A DNA stretch of 64,000 nucleotides, from contig CALAVE010000041.1 in assembly GCA_937892215.1 (NCBI GenBank), positions 1 to 64,000 of the forward strand, in the 5' to 3' direction. This DNA is from an uncultured Porphyromonadaceae bacterium (GTDB taxonomy: Bacteria > Bacteroidota > Bacteroidia > Bacteroidales > Muribaculaceae). The position numbers were made by a program, and so were the translations under genes. The notes beneath the pieces were generated by a model that saw nothing but the letters and a program-made list of their open reading frames with translations, was not told where the DNA came from and made no database searches. Positions 61,818 to 64,000 of this stretch are shown here, piece by piece (position 1 is the first letter of the stretch; every line of letters starts with the position of its first letter).

Positions 61818-62396
61818 ATGATTAATGTGGTGATTTTTGGCGCGCCAGGCTCCGGAAAAGGAACACAAAGCGCCTTTATAATAGAACATTACGGACTGTT
61901 TCACATCTCCACAGGCGACGTCCTGCGCGACCACATGTCGCGTAAGACCGAACTCGGCGAAATCGCTCGCAGCTACATCGACAAGGGAAACCTCATCCCC
62001 GACGACCTGATGATTAGCATCCTGGCTAACGTCATCGACGAGCACATGAACGACGCCGCCAAGGGTTTTATTTTCGATGGGTTCCCACGCACCATCGCCC
62101 AGGCCGAGGCTATGGAGAAACTCCTTGCCGAGCGTAACATGAAACTCAACTGCGTTGTGGGACTCGATGTGCCCGACGAAATTCTAATCGAACGACTCGT
62201 GAACCGCGGCAAGGAAAGCGGACGAAGCGACGACAACCCGGAAACCATCCGCGACCGCATCGCTCTCTACTACAAGGTAACTTCGCCGCTCAAGGACTAC
62301 TATTGCAGCAAAGGCCTCTTCCACTCAGTCAAGGGCTGGGGAGACATCGACCTCATTACGGCTGGCGTCTGGAACATCATCGACAACAGCAAGTAA
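61818..62396 (+). CDS. adk: Adenylate kinase
   Basis: 192 residues. P-loop GAPGSGKGT (8-16), AMP-binding STGDVLRDH, and FDGFPRTIAQA. The LID is the short form (VNRGKESGRSDDNPETIR), without the zinc/hydrogen-bonded insert, normal for Bacteroidetes. Interconverts ATP + AMP and 2 ADP. Confidence 0.97.
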   Translation: MINVVIFGAPGSGKGTQSAFIIEHYGLFHISTGDVLRDHMSRKTELGEIARSYIDKGNLIPDDLMISILANVIDEHMNDAAKGFIFDGFPRTIAQAEAMEKLLAERNMKLNCVVGLDVPDEILIERLVNRGKESGRSDDNPETIRDRIALYYKVTSPLKDYYCSKGLFHSVKGWGDIDLITAGVWNIIDNSK

Positions 62397-62478
62397 CCCA
62401 TCTGGGGCGGTAACGCACGCTAACAATGCTACTATTAACCTGTATTTATTTAATATAACTTTATAACACATCGATATT

Positions 62479-63702
62479 ATGAAAGTTGTTGACCGGTTTT
62501 TGCAATACGTTAAGTACGACACGCAAAGCGACGAACTAACTAATCTCACGCCGTCCACTCCCGGGCAGATGACCTTTGCCAAGGAAAGGCTGCTGCGTGA
62601 ACTCAAATCAATGAATCTGAGCGATATTTCGCTCGACGAAAACGGCTACCTTTTTGCCACTCTTCCATCTAACTGCGACAAACCGCTTCCTACCATCGGT
62701 TTTATCGCACACCTCGACACCAGCCCCGACATGAGCGGACATCGTGTTAAGGCGCGAATCGTCAACTATCAGGGCGGTAAGATTCTGCTTAACGAAGCCG
62801 AAAACATCGTGCTCGACCCGGCTCAGTTCCCCGAAATAGAGGACTACATAGGGCAGGACATCGTCGTTACCGACGGGACAACGCTGCTCGGAGCCGACGA
62901 CAAGGCCGGTATAGCAGAAATCATTACAGCAATCGAATACCTGCAGGAACACCCCGAAATCAAGCACGGCAACATCCGCATCGGATTCAACCCCGATGAG
63001 GAAATCGGCAAGGGCGCACACCTCTTCGACGTGGAGAAATTCGGTGCCGACTGGGCCTACACTATGGACGGCGGTGCCGTGGGCGAACTGGAATACGAGA
63101 ACTTCAACGCCGCTGTCTGCAAGATTGAGTTCAAGGGACTCAACGTGCATCCGGGCTCAGCCAAGCACAAGATGATTAACTCCATCAAGGTCGCTAATCA
63201 GTTTGCACTTATGCTGCCGCGCTGGGAGACTCCCGAGCACACCGAGGGATACGAGGGATTCTATCACCTAATCTCGTGGGAAGGAACCGTGGAGCGCACT
63301 GTGCTCACCTACATCGTCCGTGACCACGACCGCGCCCGCTTCGAAAGCCGCAAGCGCGAACTGGAGCACCTCTGCCGCAAGACTAACTACGAGTTCCCGG
63401 GCTGCGCCACCATCGAAATCAAGGACCAGTATTACAATATGCGCGAAAAGATTGAACCGGTGATGCACATCGTGGAAGTGGCCGAGCGTGCCATGAAGAA
63501 CGCCGGTGTTACACCCGTGGTTCAACCCATCCGTGGCGGAACCGACGGCGCACAGCTCTCTTTCAAGGGCCTGCCCTGCCCCAACATCTTCGCCGGCGGA
63601 ATGAACATGCACGGCCGATACGAGTACGTGCCCGTTCCTTCAATGGAAAAGGCCACGCAGACCATCATCGAAATCTGCAAAATCGTAGCCGCGGAATATT
63701 GA
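62479..63702 (+). CDS. pepT: Peptidase T (tripeptide aminopeptidase)
   Basis: 407 residues, M20 family. Metal ligands: His78/Asp80 in AHLDTSPD, Asp in LGADDKAGIAE (about 137-147), catalytic Glu and ligand in NPDEEIGKGA (near 173), and a final His in GGMNMHGRYEYV. Releases N-terminal residues from tripeptides in the cytoplasm. It lies 82 bases after adk. Confidence 0.96.
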   Translation: MKVVDRFLQYVKYDTQSDELTNLTPSTPGQMTFAKERLLRELKSMNLSDISLDENGYLFATLPSNCDKPLPTIGFIAHLDTSPDMSGHRVKARIVNYQGGKILLNEAENIVLDPAQFPEIEDYIGQDIVVTDGTTLLGADDKAGIAEIITAIEYLQEHPEIKHGNIRIGFNPDEEIGKGAHLFDVEKFGADWAYTMDGGAVGELEYENFNAAVCKIEFKGLNVHPGSAKHKMINSIKVANQFALMLPRWETPEHTEGYEGFYHLISWEGTVERTVLTYIVRDHDRARFESRKRELEHLCRKTNYEFPGCATIEIKDQYYNMREKIEPVMHIVEVAERAMKNAGVTPVVQPIRGGTDGAQLSFKGLPCPNIFAGGMNMHGRYEYVPVPSMEKATQTIIEICKIVAAEY

Positions 63703-63730
63703 TATCCCGGCCACGAACTCATACTACCAC

Positions 63731-63766
63731 AGAGCGGGCACCGCTTAGCCAAGCAGTGCCCGCTCT
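63731..63766. terminator. Bidirectional hairpin after pepT
   Basis: Perfect 11-bp stem AGAGCGGGCAC/GTGCCCGCTCT with an inner GCTT/AAGC helix, followed by CTTTCTC on the plus strand. It sits between pepT and the convergent TolB-like gene. Confidence 0.72.
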
Positions 63767-63804
63767 CTTTCTCATATCAGTCATCAGCCCGCTTGGGCTA
63801 ATCA

Positions 63805-64000
63805 TCACTCCTCTAATTTGAATCGCCAAATCTGATAATTCCCTTTCTTACTTCCGCGATCAGAAACAAAATATATAAAACCGTCTTTGCTCCAGTACGG
63901 CTGGCCATCGTATGATTTATTGGTTGTCAACTGCACCAAGTTACTTCCATCCAAATCAATGATATATAAATCGGAATCTTTTTTATCTTTCTTATACGAC
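63805..64000 (-). CDS. TolB/PD40 beta-propeller protein, C-terminal fragment
   Basis: The last 65 codons of a minus-strand gene whose start lies beyond the window. The frame reads DLYIIDLDGSNLVQLT, then DGQPYWSKDGFIYFVSDR, then QIWRFKLEE and stop TGA. These are WD40-like PD40 repeat signatures found in TolB and related periplasmic or secreted propellers. The whole protein's identity cannot be judged. AT content is higher than in neighbouring genes. Confidence 0.8.
   Translation of the reverse strand, partial: SYKKDKKDSDLYIIDLDGSNLVQLTTNKSYDGQPYWSKDGFIYFVSDRGSKKGNYQIWRFKLEE

Overview
The window comes from a Bacteroidetes chromosome, most likely order Bacteroidales. The evidence is the recurring promoter -7 box TAnnTTTG upstream of many genes, NigD-like and DUF4831 proteins, a viroplasmin-type RNase HI, a zinc-finger-less topoisomerase I, a BspA-like leucine-rich repeat protein, and an adjacent PorW/PorX pair linked to type IX secretion. 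A Muribaculaceae-like origin is a guess from protein style and base composition; no rRNA is present to confirm it.

Layout. 1-9.3 kb: a secreted LRR protein, cytidine deaminase, a LysM glucosaminidase, an SDR oxidoreductase, a LytTR-type two-component pair downstream of an RluA-type pseudouridine synthase, then aroA with a small membrane protein. 9.3-17 kb: PorW-like TPR lipoprotein, PorX, an LD-carboxypeptidase and a GH25 lysozyme; PorW and the lysozyme both end in long charged helices. 17-27 kb: flippase, ruvB, tyrS, tRNA-Gln, a GH3 enzyme, a glycosyltransferase, cysS, a DUF3467 protein, a NigD-like lipoprotein and lolD. 27.2-35.6 kb: a six-gene plus-strand operon that I consider the most interesting region. 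It joins a von Willebrand A-like lipoprotein, a four-helix membrane protein, a tubulin-like GTPase, an 1141-residue protein with an actin/Hsp70-type ATPase, a membrane-anchored coiled-coil protein, and a zinc-ribbon/FtsK-gamma-like winged-helix protein with a C-terminal membrane helix. 35.9-50.9 kb: a secreted endonuclease-family protein, an MsbA-like exporter, an S41 protease, mfd, aroK, RNase HI, a glycosyltransferase, a radical SAM protein and topA. 50.9-57.4 kb: a Fic protein with an AbiEi-like N-terminus sits between two 99-bp direct repeats (one mismatch), which duplicate a terminator, a promoter and the first codons of the next gene. That next gene encodes a receiver plus PEP/pyruvate-dikinase-type ATP-binding protein, followed by a coiled-coil protein ending in QISLF. 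57.5-64 kb: an NlpC/P60 peptidase, DUF4831, NAD(P)H-hydrate repair enzyme, hpt, adk, pepT and the 3' end of a TolB-like gene.

Most of the window is ordinary core metabolism, translation, DNA repair and envelope biogenesis. Accessory signals concentrate in the tubulin/actin operon and the Fic insertion. No CRISPR array, transposase or integrase was seen.
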